Origin: Rana temporaria
Taxonomy: Eukaryota; Chordata; Amphibia; Anura; Ranidae
Assembly: GCF_905171775.1 (NCBI RefSeq)
Contig: NC_053492.1
Location: 183,532,278-183,596,277, forward strand
Length of the DNA stretch: 64,000 bases
Direction: 5' to 3'
Under the pieces are notes generated by a model. It saw nothing but the letters and a program-made list of their open reading frames with translations, was not told the origin of the DNA and searched no databases. This document shows positions 40,518-51,894 of this stretch, piece by piece; position 1 is the stretch's first letter; each line of letters begins with the position of its first letter. Position numbers and translations under genes: made by a program.

Positions 40518-41111
40518 TGTGAGGGGTTAGCTCGGTAGCGGGGTGTGTGACCCCTTGGTTGGGTTCACCACACACTGAATTTATACAGACTGGCAGTCGA
40601 AGACGGTTGAAAACAACGTTTCTGGTTTATTTTTACATCTTGCTGGAAAACAATTGCAAGCATCCAAACAGCATAAACAAAATCAAACATAAAATAAATC
40701 CTAGCCACTCTGGGCATCTACCTTCCACACAGGAACCTATCTAAGGAGTCTGGCTCAGCCTAGCGCTGGGCAGACAATGCTGGTCATACAGCACAAACAG
40801 TAGTCTTTTGACATTTATAACACAGGAGAAAGTCAATGGTCTCCTCACCTCATCAGGAGACTTTCTGGCACTGCTCTCCTACTCACACAGCCTTAGGAGT
40901 GATGCAGCCAATTAGTGGTTATCCTCTGGGCTACTTTATAGAGGCCTTTAATTGCCTCACTCTGAACAGCTGGAGTCTTCCAACGGCTCTTAGCCTTTCT
41001 GGCTATTTCTGGCAGCTGACACCTAATAATGATTGGTGTATTGTCTAACAAGGCAGAAATGTATGTCCCGACTGTGACAACACCCACAGATTTACCTGAC
41101 TTCCTGTCACA
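40518..41111 (-). repeat. 5' LTR of the chimeric element
   Basis: 594 bp. In element orientation it runs from TGTGACAGGAAGTCAGG to CCCCTCACA, so TGTGA/TCACA form its ends. It is nearly identical to 36259-36842. The ORFs inside are shadows. Confidence 0.95.
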
Positions 41112-41598
41112 ATATATAAAATGTAATACACAAAAACAGGTAATGAAAAATTTTGGACGAAAAACAAAATATGGGCTAACTTTACTGTTTAGCCCAAAAG
41201 CGCCTGAAAAATCGGGCTAACATATCGGCCCAAAAAAATCGGCATCATAAATCGGCTATCGGCCGCCGCGATTTCTAAATATCGGCATCGGCCAGAGAAA
41301 AACCCATATCGGTCGACCTCTAAAAATAATGGTGGTCACACAAAATATTGACACTTTGGGCCAATTTGGACATTTTGACTTAGGGTTGTACTCACTTATG
41401 TTGCCAGCGGTTTAGAAATGAATGGCTGTGTGTTAAGTTATTTTGAGGGAACAGTAAATTTATACTGTTTAAGAAGCTGTACACTCACTACTTTACATTG
41501 TAGCAAAGTGTCATTTCTTCAGTGTTGTCACATGAAAGGATATAATAAAATATTTACAAAAATGTGAGGGGTGTACTCACTTTTATGAACTACTGTAT

Positions 41599-42522
41599 AT
41601 ATTTACACAGGCTGCTCAGACTATCTTCCAAGAAGTATATCAATGCATTAAGTATTTGTTAAAAAAAAAAGTATACAGGTAAGTCATAATTTTTTGTTGA
41701 AACGCTGCTCACTGCTGTAGATATGACTCTTATCAGTCAACATGGTGATGGCCACATGACTGAGGCCTTTTTTTTTTTTATGGAAAACAACAGAAAGCTT
41801 CATCATAACCGAGTAGTTTCACAACAAAGAACACATTAAACATAACCACTACCACCTAGTGGCACAAGGATTAATTACAGTATCATATACTGTATGGAAA
41901 TAGCTGTACAGATGTCTATATAAACAACACTCTAGCCAGACCAGAGGCATGATTAGAACCTTCAGGGCCGTGGTGCAAGAAACCATGATGCCCCCCCTGG
42001 ACCTCCCCCCTTCCATCCAAACCCCAAACTCCAGTTCTTGGAGGGCTTCCATGGACATCCTCCCAGAACCCTGCCTCCCGCGTGCCCCCTGGGGAGCGCA
42101 TCCAGCACGCTTGTGACTTTTGTGTCCTTAGTAAAGGGCCAATCACAGTGTGTCTGTGTAAGGAAAGGAGAGACGTTAACCGGCAAGACTTTCAGTACAT
42201 TGTTTACACTGATTATCAGTGCAGCCCCATCAGTGCAGCCTATCAGTGCCGAAACATGCTAACCTTTTCTCCCACACTGTGTTCATTAGAGTGCTTTTCT
42301 GCTGCTATGTTCGTGAATTTTCAGTAAAGGTGGATTACAGTGTTGGAAGTGTGGCCGCCCTGATCTTCTTTGATTAACACATACATTATTTTTCAGTTTT
42401 CGTCAACCTAAACTTTTTTTTTCACCTTTGTAACATTTCAGGTTATTTACTGGACTTGAACTGTTTAAATAAAAATAAAAAATAAATTGAAAATTTGGGG
42501 TGTTTTAAAATTTTTCATCTGT
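41599..42522. other. Stretch with one hAT-like fragment, no gene
   Basis: 41,599-41,930 is unassigned. About 41,935-42,260 looks like part of a non-autonomous hAT repeat (GGGCCGTGGTGCAAG, then CCCATCAGTGCAGCC units). The rest is AT-rich. Confidence 0.4.
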
Positions 42523-42670
42523 AGTGTGTAAAATAAGTATTGAACACATCACTATTTTTCTTGGTAAATATATTTCTAAAGGGGCTATTGACATTTTTCA
42601 CCACATGTTAATAACAACCCATGCGATCTATGCATACAAAGAAACCAAAACCAACAATTTCAGAATTTAA

Positions 42671-43660
42671 CCACTTGCCTACTGTGCACATACACCCCCT
42701 TCCTGCCCAGACTAAATTTTAGCTTCCGGCACTGCGTCGCTTTAACTGACAATTGCGCGGTCGAGCAACGTGGCTCCTAAACAACATTGACGTCCTTTTT
42801 TTTCCCACAAATAGAGCTTTCTTTTGGTGGTATTTGATTGCCTGTGCGGTTTTTAGTTTTGCGCTATAAACAAAAAAAGAGCGACAATTTTGAAAAAAAA
42901 AACACAATATTTTTTACTTTTTGCTATAATAAATATCCCATTTTTTTAAAAAAAAATAAAATTTTATCTCCGTTTAAGCCGATACGTATTCTTCTACATA
43001 TTTTTGGTAAAAAAAAAAAAAAATTGCATTAACCGTATAGTGACTGGTTTGTTATATTGCCTACAAAATAGGGGGACATAATTATGATTTTTTTTTTTTT
43101 TTTTTTTTTTTCTAGGAATGGCGGCGATCTGCGATTTTTTTTTCGGGACTGCGACATTATAGTGGACACATCGGACATTTTTTTACACATTTTTGGGACC
43201 ATTCACATGTTTACAGTGAACAGTGCTATAAATATGCACTGTTACTGTATAAATGTGACTGGCAGGATAGGGGTTAACCACTAGGGGGCGGGGAAGGGGT
43301 TAAAAGTGTAGCCTAATCAGTGTTCTAACTGTGGGGGGAGGGGGTGACTGGGGGAGGTGACGATCTGTGTCCCTATGTACAAGGGACACAGATCGGTCTC
43401 CTCTCCAGAGACAGGACATGGAGCTCTGTGTTTACACACAGTGCTCCACGTCCCCGCTCAGTTACCGGGCAATCGCGGGTGCCCGGCGGCCATCGCGGCC
43501 GCCGGGCACACGCACAGTGTTCCCAGTAACGCGACGGGTGCGCGCGCCGTCAGCGGCGCGCCCCCTAGCAGCTTCTAATGACAGGACGTCATATGACGTC
43601 CTGTCAGAACAACAGGGGATACCGCCCGCCGTCATTTGATGGCGTGCGGTATTAAGGAGG
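42671..43660. mobile_element. Ranid 1-kb repeat with exact TTAA borders
   Basis: TTAA at 42667-42670 and 43661-43664. Begins CCACTTGCCTACTGTGC and ends GCGGTATTAAGGAGG. The Tc1 sequence on either side joins exactly when one TTAA is removed, so this copy defines the family's ends and its TTAA target. Confidence 0.88.
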
Positions 43661-43859
43661 TTAAGATATGTGTAATAAAATGGAATGACACAGAGGAAAG
43701 TATTGAACCCATGAAAAAAGGGAGGTGCAAAAAAAAGCATGGAAAGCCAAGACACCAGCTGAAATTTATCAGTAATTAGAAAGCAATCCTGCCCCTTATC
43801 AGCGCAAATTAATGTCAGCTTATTCAGTCTGAACTGATGGCCTATAAAAAGGTGTCTCA

Positions 43860-44520
43860 CAGGGTGGATTTTATTTAAATCAAGACGATTTAAATCACAA
43901 TTGAAATCATCATTTAAATCATTAGTAAAACGGCTTGATTTAAATCAACTCGATTTAAATCATAATTTTTAAAGCGCTACTGTCATCTTTGTCCTGCAGC
44001 AGCTCTTCCTCTGACCTGTTGTTGACTCACTGACAGTCCTATTCACTTTAATGTAATGGTGATGTGGCAGTGACACAACAAGGTGAGGGACATGGCAGCA
44101 GCAGGTGAGTGGATGCCCGATAACGGGCGCTGCAAATGATGTATCTGAAATGACAGGTGCTCTTTAAATGTAAGGACTTATTCTTGCTGGTAGTAAGAAT
44201 CTTTAATATTTGCAAGCAAAATTAAGGTTGACTATTTAGAATAATAAGCTGCCAGGTTAGTAAAAAAGAGATATCAGAACCGATTCAATCATACAGTTTG
44301 TAGTGTACATAGATTTGCAAAACAAAGGGATAAAGGAATATTCCTGAACTTCGTTTTATCTCAGGGTTACTGTGAAATTGTGTGAATGCATCAATGCAGT
44401 GTATGTTATCTCACCTTGCAGAGCAATTTATTAAAATAAATTTGATTAAAAAAAAAAATATATGATTTAAATCAAAAAATCAATTTTTTTTTTTTAAATC
44501 ATTGATTTTTATCCACCCTG
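43860..44520. mobile_element. hAT MITE CAGGGTGGATTTTATTTAAATC
   Basis: Ends CAGGGTGGATTTTATTTAAA and TTGATTTTTATCCACCCTG with exact GTGTCTCA on both sides (43852-43859, 44521-44528). AT-rich ATTTAAATC units occupy both arms. Confidence 0.93.
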
Positions 44521-44957
44521 GTGTCTCATTACCAAGGTGTCACACAAGGAACATCTCATAATGGGTAAAAGCAAAGGGCTCGCTCAAAACCTTTGCAACC
44601 TAATTGTTGCAAAACATAATGATGGCATTGGTAAAGAAGGTTTTCTAAACTTCTGAATGTTCTAGTGAGCACTGTTGGGGCCATAATCTGGAAGTGGGAA
44701 AAAACATAATTTCACCATAAACCGCCCACCACCAGGTGCTTCTTGCAAGATTTCTGACAGAGGAGTAAAACAAATTATCAGAAGAGTTGTCCAAGAGCCA
44801 AGCGCCACTTCTGGAGAACTTCAAAAAGACCTTGAATAAGCAGGTACAATTGTTTCAAAGAAAACAATAAGTAATTCGATCAACCGCCATGGTTTATATG
44901 CATGCTCACCACGTAAGACACCATTGCTGAAGAAAAAGCATGTTGAAGCTTGTTTAA

Positions 44958-45910
44958 CCACTTAAGGACCGCTGCACGACGATATACGTCGGCAGAATGG
45001 CACATCAACGTATATATATGTTGTCCTTTACGCCCAGCCGTGGGGTCACGGGCGCGTGCCCACGGCACGCGCCAGCGACCCGGTCCGATGCTCCGTGACC
45101 GTGACCGCGGGATCCGCGGCCCCGATCGCCACTGGAGTCCTGCGATCGGTCCCCGGAGCTGAAGAATGGGTAGAGCTGTATGTAAACACAGCTTCCCCGT
45201 TCTTCATTGTAGCGGCGTCATCGATCGTGTGATCCCTTTTATAGAGGGACACAATCGATGATGTCACACCTACAGCCACACCCTCCTACAGTTGTAAACA
45301 CATATTAGGTCATACATAACCCCTTCAGCGCCCCCTGTGGTTAACTCCCAAACTGCAACTGTCATTTCCACAGTAAACAATGCATTTAAATGCATTTTTT
45401 GCTGTGAAAATGACAATGGTCCCAAAAATGTGTCAAAATTGTCCGAAGTGTCCGCCATAATGTCGCAGTCACAAAAAAAATTGCTGATGGTCGTCATTAG
45501 TAGTAAAAAAAAAAATTAATAATAATGCAATAAAACTATCCCCTATTTTGTAAACGCTATAAATTTTGCGCAAACCAACCGATAAACGCTTATTGCGTTT
45601 TTTTTTACCAAAAATAGGTAGAAAAATTACGTATCAGCCTAAACTGAAGAAAAAATATTTTTGTTATATATTTTTGGCGGAATATTTATTATAGCAAAAA
45701 GTAAAAAATATAGAATTTTTTTCAAAAAAATTTGATCAGAGGTGATCAAATACCACCAAAAGAAAGCTCTATTTGTGGGAAAAAAAGGATGCCAATTTTG
45801 TTTGGGAGCCACGTCGCACGACCACGCAATTGTCAGTTAAAGCAACACAGTGCCGATTTGCAAAAAGGGGCCTGGTCCTTTAGCTGCATTTTGGTCCGGG
45901 GCTTAAGTGG
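44958..45910. mobile_element. Ranid 1-kb repeat with exact TTAA borders, second copy in Tc1-C
   Basis: TTAA at 44954-44957 and 45911-45914. Ends CCACTTAAGGACCGC and GGTCCGGGGCTTAAGTGG are inverted. Removing the element restores the Tc1 gene. Confidence 0.88.
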
Positions 45911-46208
45911 TTAAAGTCTGCTGCACAACATTTAGACAAGCCTTGAACTCTTTGGATGCCATAATCCACACAATGTTTGGAGGTCAAATGGCACCCACCT
46001 ACCAACAGTGAAGTTTGGAGGTAGGAACATCATGGTGTGGGGCTGTTTTTCAGCATACGGTACTTGCAAACTTCATATCAGTGAAGGAAGAATGAATGGA
46101 AAAATGTAACAAGACATTCTTCATAAAAATGATGAAGATGAAATGAGGGTGGACATTTCAGTAAGACAATGATCCCAAACACAAAGCCAAGGAAACTCAA
46201 TTGGTTTC

Positions 46209-46209
46209 A

Positions 46210-46249
<40 letters not shown>

Positions 46250-46250
46250 A
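46209..46250. repeat. (GAAA)n microsatellite
   Basis: About ten uninterrupted AAAG units within the Tc1-C transposase remnant. Confidence 0.95.
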
Positions 46251-46677
46251 GAGGCCCACGGAACCTTCAAGATTTGAAGACTGTCTGTGGAAGAATCCCA
46301 CCTGAGTAATGCATGCTACTAGTTTCTCCATACGGGAGGTTTCTTGAAGATTTCATTACCAACAAAGGAATTTGTACGAAGTATTAAATTGATTTCAGTT
46401 AGCGTTTTGAATACTTTTTCCCTGTGTCATTCTATTTTATTACACATAACCTAATTTCTGAACTTATTTGTTTTGGTTTCTTTGCATGTATGGATTGCAT
46501 GGGTGGTTACCGACGTGTGGTGAAAATTTCATGTCAGTAGCACCCTTAGAAATACATGGTGATGTGTTCAATACTTATTTTACCCACTGTGTATAGATGT
46601 ATATATATATGGCTTGTTTTATTGTCTGAAGTGCCACAGCCCCTTTAATCATACACCTAAATTCTATACAATTCTTA

Positions 46678-46904
46678 GGCCTCGTACACAAGATATTTTT
46701 TTGCCGAGGAAACCGGTCGTGTGTACATTTTCGTCTAGGAAACTGTCGAGAAACTTGACGAGCCAAAAAGAGAGCAAGTTCTCTATTTCCTCGACGGAAA
46801 TGGAGAAACTTGCCTTGTCGAGTTCCTCAACAGCCTAACAAGGAACCCGACGAGGAAAACGATGTGTTTCGCCCGTCGAGTTCCTTGGTCGTGTGTACGA
46901 GGCC
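46678..46904. mobile_element. Harbinger-like MITE
   Basis: Ends GGCCTCGTACACAAGA and TCGTGTGTACGAGGCC, with TTA on the left and TGA on the right. The inner arms pair on GTCGAGAAACTTGACGAGC-like blocks. Confidence 0.8.
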
Positions 46905-47459
46905 TGAGATGACAGATAGTGCAAATACACCTATTTTTCAAAAATTTTCTAGTTGACAATTACACAAGTCCTTTTTCTAATAAGATATTACTTCCTCACA
47001 TTTCCCATTAGACTTCCATCCTGCAGCTTCAGTGCATGACCTCATGGAAAATAAGAAATGACACTAACTACAAAGACATCCGGAGGATGTAATGTATTAC
47101 TGCCATGTATTATGAAACAGTTTTGATCCTTCTTATTCAATAAAATGTTACATTGGGAGATGCTTAGCATGTCTATCTGCCTTTCATTTATCTATGGGAA
47201 GGAAATAGTGCCTATATAAAAATACATTATTAATCTATGCTGCCAGGTTTTTCAGAATGAAGCAACCTAAAGAAATTAAATTAATTGCAACCTGCAAAGA
47301 AGAAAATAAATACTTGCAGTTTGGAGGGGTACATTGTGTTAAATCTTCGCTCTGGGGGCTGCTGTTATGCAACGCTTCTGGGTGTATAGGATAGCATATT
47401 CCCTGTTGGGTGTTGTGGTTCTTGTCATCAGCCTATACACCACTACAAGATATGAGTAT
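46905..47459. other. Stretch without recognised gene or repeat
   Basis: Mostly AT-rich. No exon or terminal repeat was recognised. Confidence 0.4.
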
Positions 47460-48589
47460 TAAAACACCCCCCCCCCCCCCGGTTCGGGTCGCAGCAGAAC
47501 ATGCGAACAGGCAAAAAATGTGTTTGAACACGTGAACACCGTTAAAGTCTATGGCATACAAGCATGAAAAATCAAAAGTGATCATTTTAAAGGTTAATAT
47601 GCAAGTTATTGTCATAAAAAGTGTTTGGGGACCTGGGTCCTGCCCTGTCCTGTCTATAGTATGCCGTGGGCAGGGGCGGACTGACCATTCGGGCACTGAC
47701 CATGCCAGCCTCAGTAAAACAAGGGACAGTATGTAAAAAGCTGTGTTTTTTTTACATCTGTCCCTGAAATGTCCCTCACCGGCATCCTTTAGGTCTAAAA
47801 ATCCCAAGATTATAGCTGCCCCGTCCCTCCAGTACCTTTTCAGTGTGTGTATGTGTATTCTGTGTGTATCTATACTGTGTGTGTGTATACTGTGTATGCA
47901 TACTGTATGTGTGTGTGTGTATACTGTGTGGCCCATAATCTATTGCCTGGGGGCCCCATAATCTCCTATTGCCCAGGGCCCCCACAATCTCCTATTGCCC
48001 GGGGGCCCCATAATCTCCTATTGCCCGGGGGCCCCATGAGTTGTCAGTCCGTCCCTGGCCGGCGGGGGTTACCCAGTGACATGTATGGATGACCACGACC
48101 CCCTCAGAGGGGGCGGGTTCACCCATGACGGCACAGGGAAACCACCGGAAACCCCCGTTGCGTCAGGTGGCCCCAGGACCCGACAATTAATTATAGCCAC
48201 GAGTAGTTTTAAATTATAATTTTCCTTTAGAAATGTCATTTTGTGCAGGGACTGTTCTTAAAACGGGGAAAATGCGCCACTTTACATGCATACTATAGAC
48301 ACCCCCCAGGTACGACATTTAAAGGAATATTTCACTTTTTTTTTAACTTTAATTTTGCATTGATACATGTCCCCCGGGGCAGGACCCAGGTCCCCAAACA
48401 CTTTTATTGACAATAACTTGCATATTAATCTTTAAAATTAGCACTTTTGATTTCTTCCATAGACTTTTAAAGGGTGTTCTGTGGCTTTCGAATGTGCCAC
48501 GAACACCCCAACTTGTTCGCTGATCCGCGAACACCCGATGTTCGAGTCGAACTTTCGTTCAACTCGAACACCTGGCTCATCCCTACAAT
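47460..48589. mobile_element. Foldback element with a nested hAT MITE
   Basis: Long inverted arms: GTGTTTGGGGACCTGGGTCC (47,619) with its complement near 48,385, and AAGTGATCATTTTAAAG with CTTTAAAATTAGCACTT. The right end reads TTCGAGTTGAACG-type then GGGATGAGC complement. A second element lies inside at 47671-48057. Confidence 0.65.
47671..48057. mobile_element. hAT MITE CAGGGGCGGACTGAC
   Basis: Ends CAGGGGCGGACTGACCATT and TTGTCAGTCCGTCCCTG. Flanks GCCGTGGG and GCCGGCGG agree at 6 of 8. Contains TATTGCCCGGGGGCCCCATAAT-like units (47,935-48,040) and a GTGTATACTG array (47,845-47,930). Same family as 57180-57682. Confidence 0.8.
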
Positions 48590-49367
48590 TGAGGATGCCC
48601 CACAGATGCTCAATAGGGTTTAGTTCTGGAGACATGCTTGGCAAGTCCATCACCTTTACCCTCAGCTTCTTTAGCAAGGCAGTGGTTGTCTTGGAGGTGT
48701 GTTTGGGGTTCATGGCCCAGTTTCCGAAGGGCGGGGATCATTCTCTGCTTCAGTATGTAACAGTACATGTTGGCATTCATGGTTCCCTCAATGAACTGTA
48801 GCTCCCCAGTGCTGGCAGCACTCATGCAGCCCCAGACCATGACTGTGCTTGACTGTAGGCATTGGCAACACACACTTGTCATTGTACTCCTCACCTGGTT
48901 GCCGGCACACATGCTTGACACCATCTGAAACAAATAATGTTGTCATAGTTCCAGTAATCCATTTTGTTAGTCTGCTTGTTTTCAGCAAACTGTTTGCTGG
49001 CTTTCTTGTGCATCATCTTTAGAATAAGCTTCCTTCTGGGACGACAGCCATGCAGACCAACTTGATACAGTGTGCGACATATGGCCTGAGCACTGACAGG
49101 CTGACCCCTACCCATTCAACCTCTGCTGCAATGCTGGCAGCACTTATACGTCTATTTCCCAAAGACAACCTCTGAATATTACACTGAGCATGAGCACTCA
49201 ACTTTTTTGGTCGACCATGGTGAGGCCTGTTCTGAGTGGAACCTGTCCTGCTAAACCGTAGTACGGTCTTGGCCACTGTGCTGCAGCTCAGTTTCAGGGT
49301 CTTGGCAATCTTCTTACAGCCTAGGACATCTTCATGTAGAGCAACAATTCTTTTTTTCAGATCCTTA
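48590..49367 (-). pseudogene. Tc1-A transposase, nearly full but frameshifted
   Basis: The N-terminal half is open (LKKRIVALHEDVLGCKK, IAKTLKLSCSTVAKT, then RPKKLSAHAQCNIQRLSLG), and the frame continues to SVLRPYVAHCIKLV. The catalytic half is in other frames: KASKQFAENKQTNKMD, then VKHSHG, and finally NPKHTSKTTTALLKK and SPELNPIEHLWG with the glutamate. The aspartate block preceding NPKHT is damaged. At least three frameshifts disable it. Confidence 0.82.
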
Positions 49368-49815
49368 GGCCTCGTACACACGACCGAGGAACTCGTCGGA
49401 AAAGACACATCGTCTTAAACGCGGTGATGTACAACACATACAGTACAACGGCAGGGGAAGTTTGATTCCACTGGCACAACCCTTGTGGCTGCTTTTGCTA
49501 ATCTCATGTTACTGAGTGTTAAGTAAAAGTTTGGTAAGAGGCAATTTGCACTTTTCAGTCTGTTACAGCGTGACAAATGTGTTATCTCCATTACAAACGC
49601 TACTTTTACCGAAGGTGCGCTACCGTCTCAAACTTTATTCTGAGCATGCGCGGGTTTCTTAGCATACACACGATCGTGTTTCTCATCGAAAACCAGCCCG
49701 ACGAGGAACACGACGAGGAAATTGAGACTCCCGTCGAGGAAAAAGAGAACTTGTTCTCCTTTTTCCTCGTCAAGTTCCTCGACAGTTTCCTCGATGAAAA
49801 ACATACACACGACCG
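49368..49815. mobile_element. Harbinger-like MITE in the Tc1-A copy
   Basis: The left end GGCCTCGTACACACGACC follows TTA. The right end is eroded (ACATACACACGACCGG). The arms pair on GAGGAACTCGTCGG and GAGTTCCTCGTCG-like blocks. Confidence 0.7.
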
Positions 49816-49990
49816 GTGTGAAATTTTCACTTAGGGGTGTACTCACTTTTGTTGCCAGCGGTTTAGACATTAATGGCTGTGTGTTGAGTTATTTTGTGGG
49901 GACAGAAAATTTACACTGTTATACAAGCTGTACACTCACTACTTGTTGTAGCAAAGTGTAATTTCTTCAGTGTTGTCACAGGAAAAGATA

Positions 49991-51040
49991 ATATCTTTAA
50001 ATATTAGATTTATTTAAAAAAAAATACAAAAAAATACCATGCATTGTACCAGCAGAACAAATGTAGTGTTGTGATAAATGGGAGACATCTGTAACCTATA
50101 GATTATTGATCCTCTGCACATTTTCACATGCAGAGAGAATGTTAATCTATGTTTTGCTGTGTAACTAGTAGAGTGAAGCTCTGCGCCTTCCTAGTTCCAA
50201 GACGACACTGTCACTATTTACCAATCAATTGACTACTATGACAGCCAATCAATAAATACATCGGTTTATTTTCAAGCAAACCTGCCAGCTCCAACTGTCA
50301 CTGTAATCCACAAAGAGAGAGGCACAGAGACAGCTGAAGCTAGCAGGCTGCAGTACATTACAGTAAATAAAAAAGTTAAAAGAAAATTGATTAAAAACTG
50401 TTCTCTATAAAATATATGTTTGTCAATTGGAAAGCTTATGATAAAAACATGAGCAGGGTATTTATTAGAACAGAATAGTAAATAAAATGTTTACACGCTA
50501 GATATACTTCATCTGTAGGTACCATTAAAATAGATCCTCAAGTAAAACACAAAATTCTGTAACCGACCCCCGATGGGTGGAGTGAAACACACCAGTGGGC
50601 ATGGCTGAAGCGGCGCTGGCTGAGGCCACACATCTCATTAGCACCGGGTCTGTTTGAGCGGCGTCTCATACAATACAGTTTAACACCTCTGGATGGGTGA
50701 ACCTGACAATATATAGTGCCAACACTTATTTAAGTTTTTTATTTTTGAATGTATACCTTGAAACAAAAAATAATCATTTAACAAGCAGCAGGCTGGCTCC
50801 CTGGCAGAGGTTCTAACCCCTCCCTGCTCCATCCAAAACAAAAATATATTTTGTTAATATATATGATGTCACTACAGAATATAGTGCTTCATGAGCCTCC
50901 CGCCTAAGTCCAGCTTAGCCGTACATGGAAAATATTTGAACACTGTCAATTAGGCAGAGACAGTCTGCTTACATGATTTCAGCTTTTACTCCCTGAGTTG
51001 ACCACAGATAGAGAAAAGTAGGCAGCTGGCCAATCCTCCT
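49991..51040. other. Stretch without recognised gene
   Basis: AT-rich, with no exon signals I trust. A short GGCGCTGGCTGAGGCC segment (50,600-50,700) may be a repeat edge. Confidence 0.4.
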
Positions 51041-51044
51041 TTAA

Positions 51045-51801
51045 GCACTTCAATACAGGGCATTTTCACCCCCTTCCTGCCCAGGCCAATTTTCACCTTT
51101 CAGTGCTATCCCACTTTGAATGACAAATGCATGGTCATGCAACACTGTACCCAAACAAATTTGTATAATTTGTTTGAGACAGATAGAGCTTTTTTTTTGG
51201 TGGTAATTAATCACCACTGGGGTTATTTTTTGCTAAACAAACAAAAAAGACTGAACATTTAAAAAAAATAAGTTTTCTTCGTTTCTGTTATAAGATTTTG
51301 CAAATAAGTATTTTTTTTCTTCACTGATGTGCACTGATGAGGCTGCACTGATGGGCACTAATGAGGCTGCACTGATAAGCTGCATTGATGGGCACTGATG
51401 AGGCTGCAATGATGGGCACTAATGAGGTGGCACCGTGCGGCACTGATAGGCAGCACTGATGGAGCTGCACTGATAAGCACGACACTAATGATCAGTGCAC
51501 TGGTTATCTGTGTACACAGTGTGCTGACAGGCTTGCTGCTTATTGGCACTCCTTTCCTCACACAGACACAGCGCATGAGAAAAAAACTGCTGCTACCCAG
51601 CAAGTCTATTTAAATGTGATCAGCTGTGATTGGATCACATGGTAAATGGCAGTTGTGATTGGCCCCATACCCCAGTCTGTGATTAGCTGTGTCGGAAGGA
51701 GTTCTGGGGTTTCTGGCAGGGTTTTGGGAGAATGTCCATGGACGCCATCCCAGAATTATAGTATCGTTCTGTAGCCGTCTTTTGGCTTTAGCCTATGTTG
51801 G
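51045..51801. mobile_element. Ranid 1-kb repeat variant
   Basis: TTAA at 51041-51044 and 51802-51805. Starts GCACTTCAATACAGGGC and carries CTTCCTGCCCAGGCCAATTTT. The interior holds tandem GATGGGCACTGATGAGGCTGC units (51,325-51,480). Confidence 0.75.
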
Positions 51802-51894
51802 TTAAAAAATACAGTATAGAGGTTACCATTGCTGTTCTTACCTTCAGGAATTGCTGAACCATGAATGCACATTGGGAGCATTAAAGGGGTTGTA

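Larger units (their letters stand above)
36259..41111 (-). mobile_element. LTR retrotransposon carrying several host gene fragments
   Basis: A 4.85-kb minus-strand element: 5' LTR 40518-41111, primer site 40499-40515, internal region, purine tract 36845-36859, 3' LTR 36259-36842. The interior has only a Gag-like N-terminus and a split RNase H scrap of its own. The rest is host coding sequence: LDL-receptor repeats, an acidic tail, myomesin, HYOU1, CREBRF and a coiled coil, all in the element's sense orientation and without introns. It has no protease, integrase or RT catalytic core, so it must have depended on proteins supplied by other elements. Flanks are ATAT repeats. Confidence 0.9.
35607..41322. 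mobile_element. hAT element TAGAGGTCGACC, split by an LTR retrotransposon
   Basis: Ends TAGAGGTCGACCGATATA and ATATCGGTCGACCTCTA with exact AAAATAAT on both sides (35599-35606, 41323-41330), inserted in the Tc1 sequence CTGG-AAAATAAT-GGTGG. The arms beside the LTR element are inverted copies of each other (AGTAAAGTTAGCCCATATTT on the left, its complement on the right). The left arm also holds a ranid-repeat piece (TAGAAAATTACTTGGAACCC). Confidence 0.93.
31767..41598 (+). mobile_element. Tc1-family A copy 2, three nested insertions
   Basis: Tc1 sequence is present at 31767-32276, 34287-34646, 35364-35606 and 41331-41598, in order and in one orientation. The right terminal repeat is complete (ACAAAAATGTGAGGGGTG, ACTCACTTTTATGAACTAC then TGTA), and the left end is truncated. 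The gaps are a composite block and two hAT elements with perfect 8-bp duplications of Tc1 sequence. Confidence 0.9.
44529..46330 (+). pseudogene. Tc1-C transposase, broken and split
   Basis: After the start-like ATGGGTAAAAGC (44560) the DNA-binding half is readable with lesions (CAAAGGGCTCGCTCAAAACC, then ATAATGATGGCATTGG). After the nested repeat at 44958-45910 the catalytic half shows GTGAAGTTTGGAGGTAGGAA and ATCATGGTGTGGGGCTG, then GACAATGATCCCAAACACAA, the aspartate block. A GAAA microsatellite (46209-46250) sits where the glutamate block should follow. Frameshifts are frequent. Confidence 0.8.
42523..46592 (+). mobile_element. Tc1-family C element with three insertions
   Basis: Left end GTGTGTAAAATAAGTATTG then AACACATCACTA. 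The right end is the complement (TGATGTGTTCAATACTTA then TTTTACCCACTGTGTA). Tc1 sequence runs 42523-42670, 43661-43859, 44521-44957 and 45911-46592, so all three interruptions are later insertions. The transposase gene is recognisable (see 44529) but broken. Confidence 0.9.
48590..49990 (-). mobile_element. Tc1-family A copy 3, minus strand
   Basis: Tc1-A sequence runs 48590-49367 in minus orientation, then a MITE, then the terminal repeat region (49816-49990: CACTTAGGGGTGTACTCAC, GTTGCCAGCGGTTTAGACAT). The other end is lost at 48590, next to the foldback element. Confidence 0.85.

Noticed and set aside
44529..46330. Tc1-C transposase as an active gene
   Set aside because: Split by a nested repeat, with a microsatellite in the catalytic region and several frameshifts.
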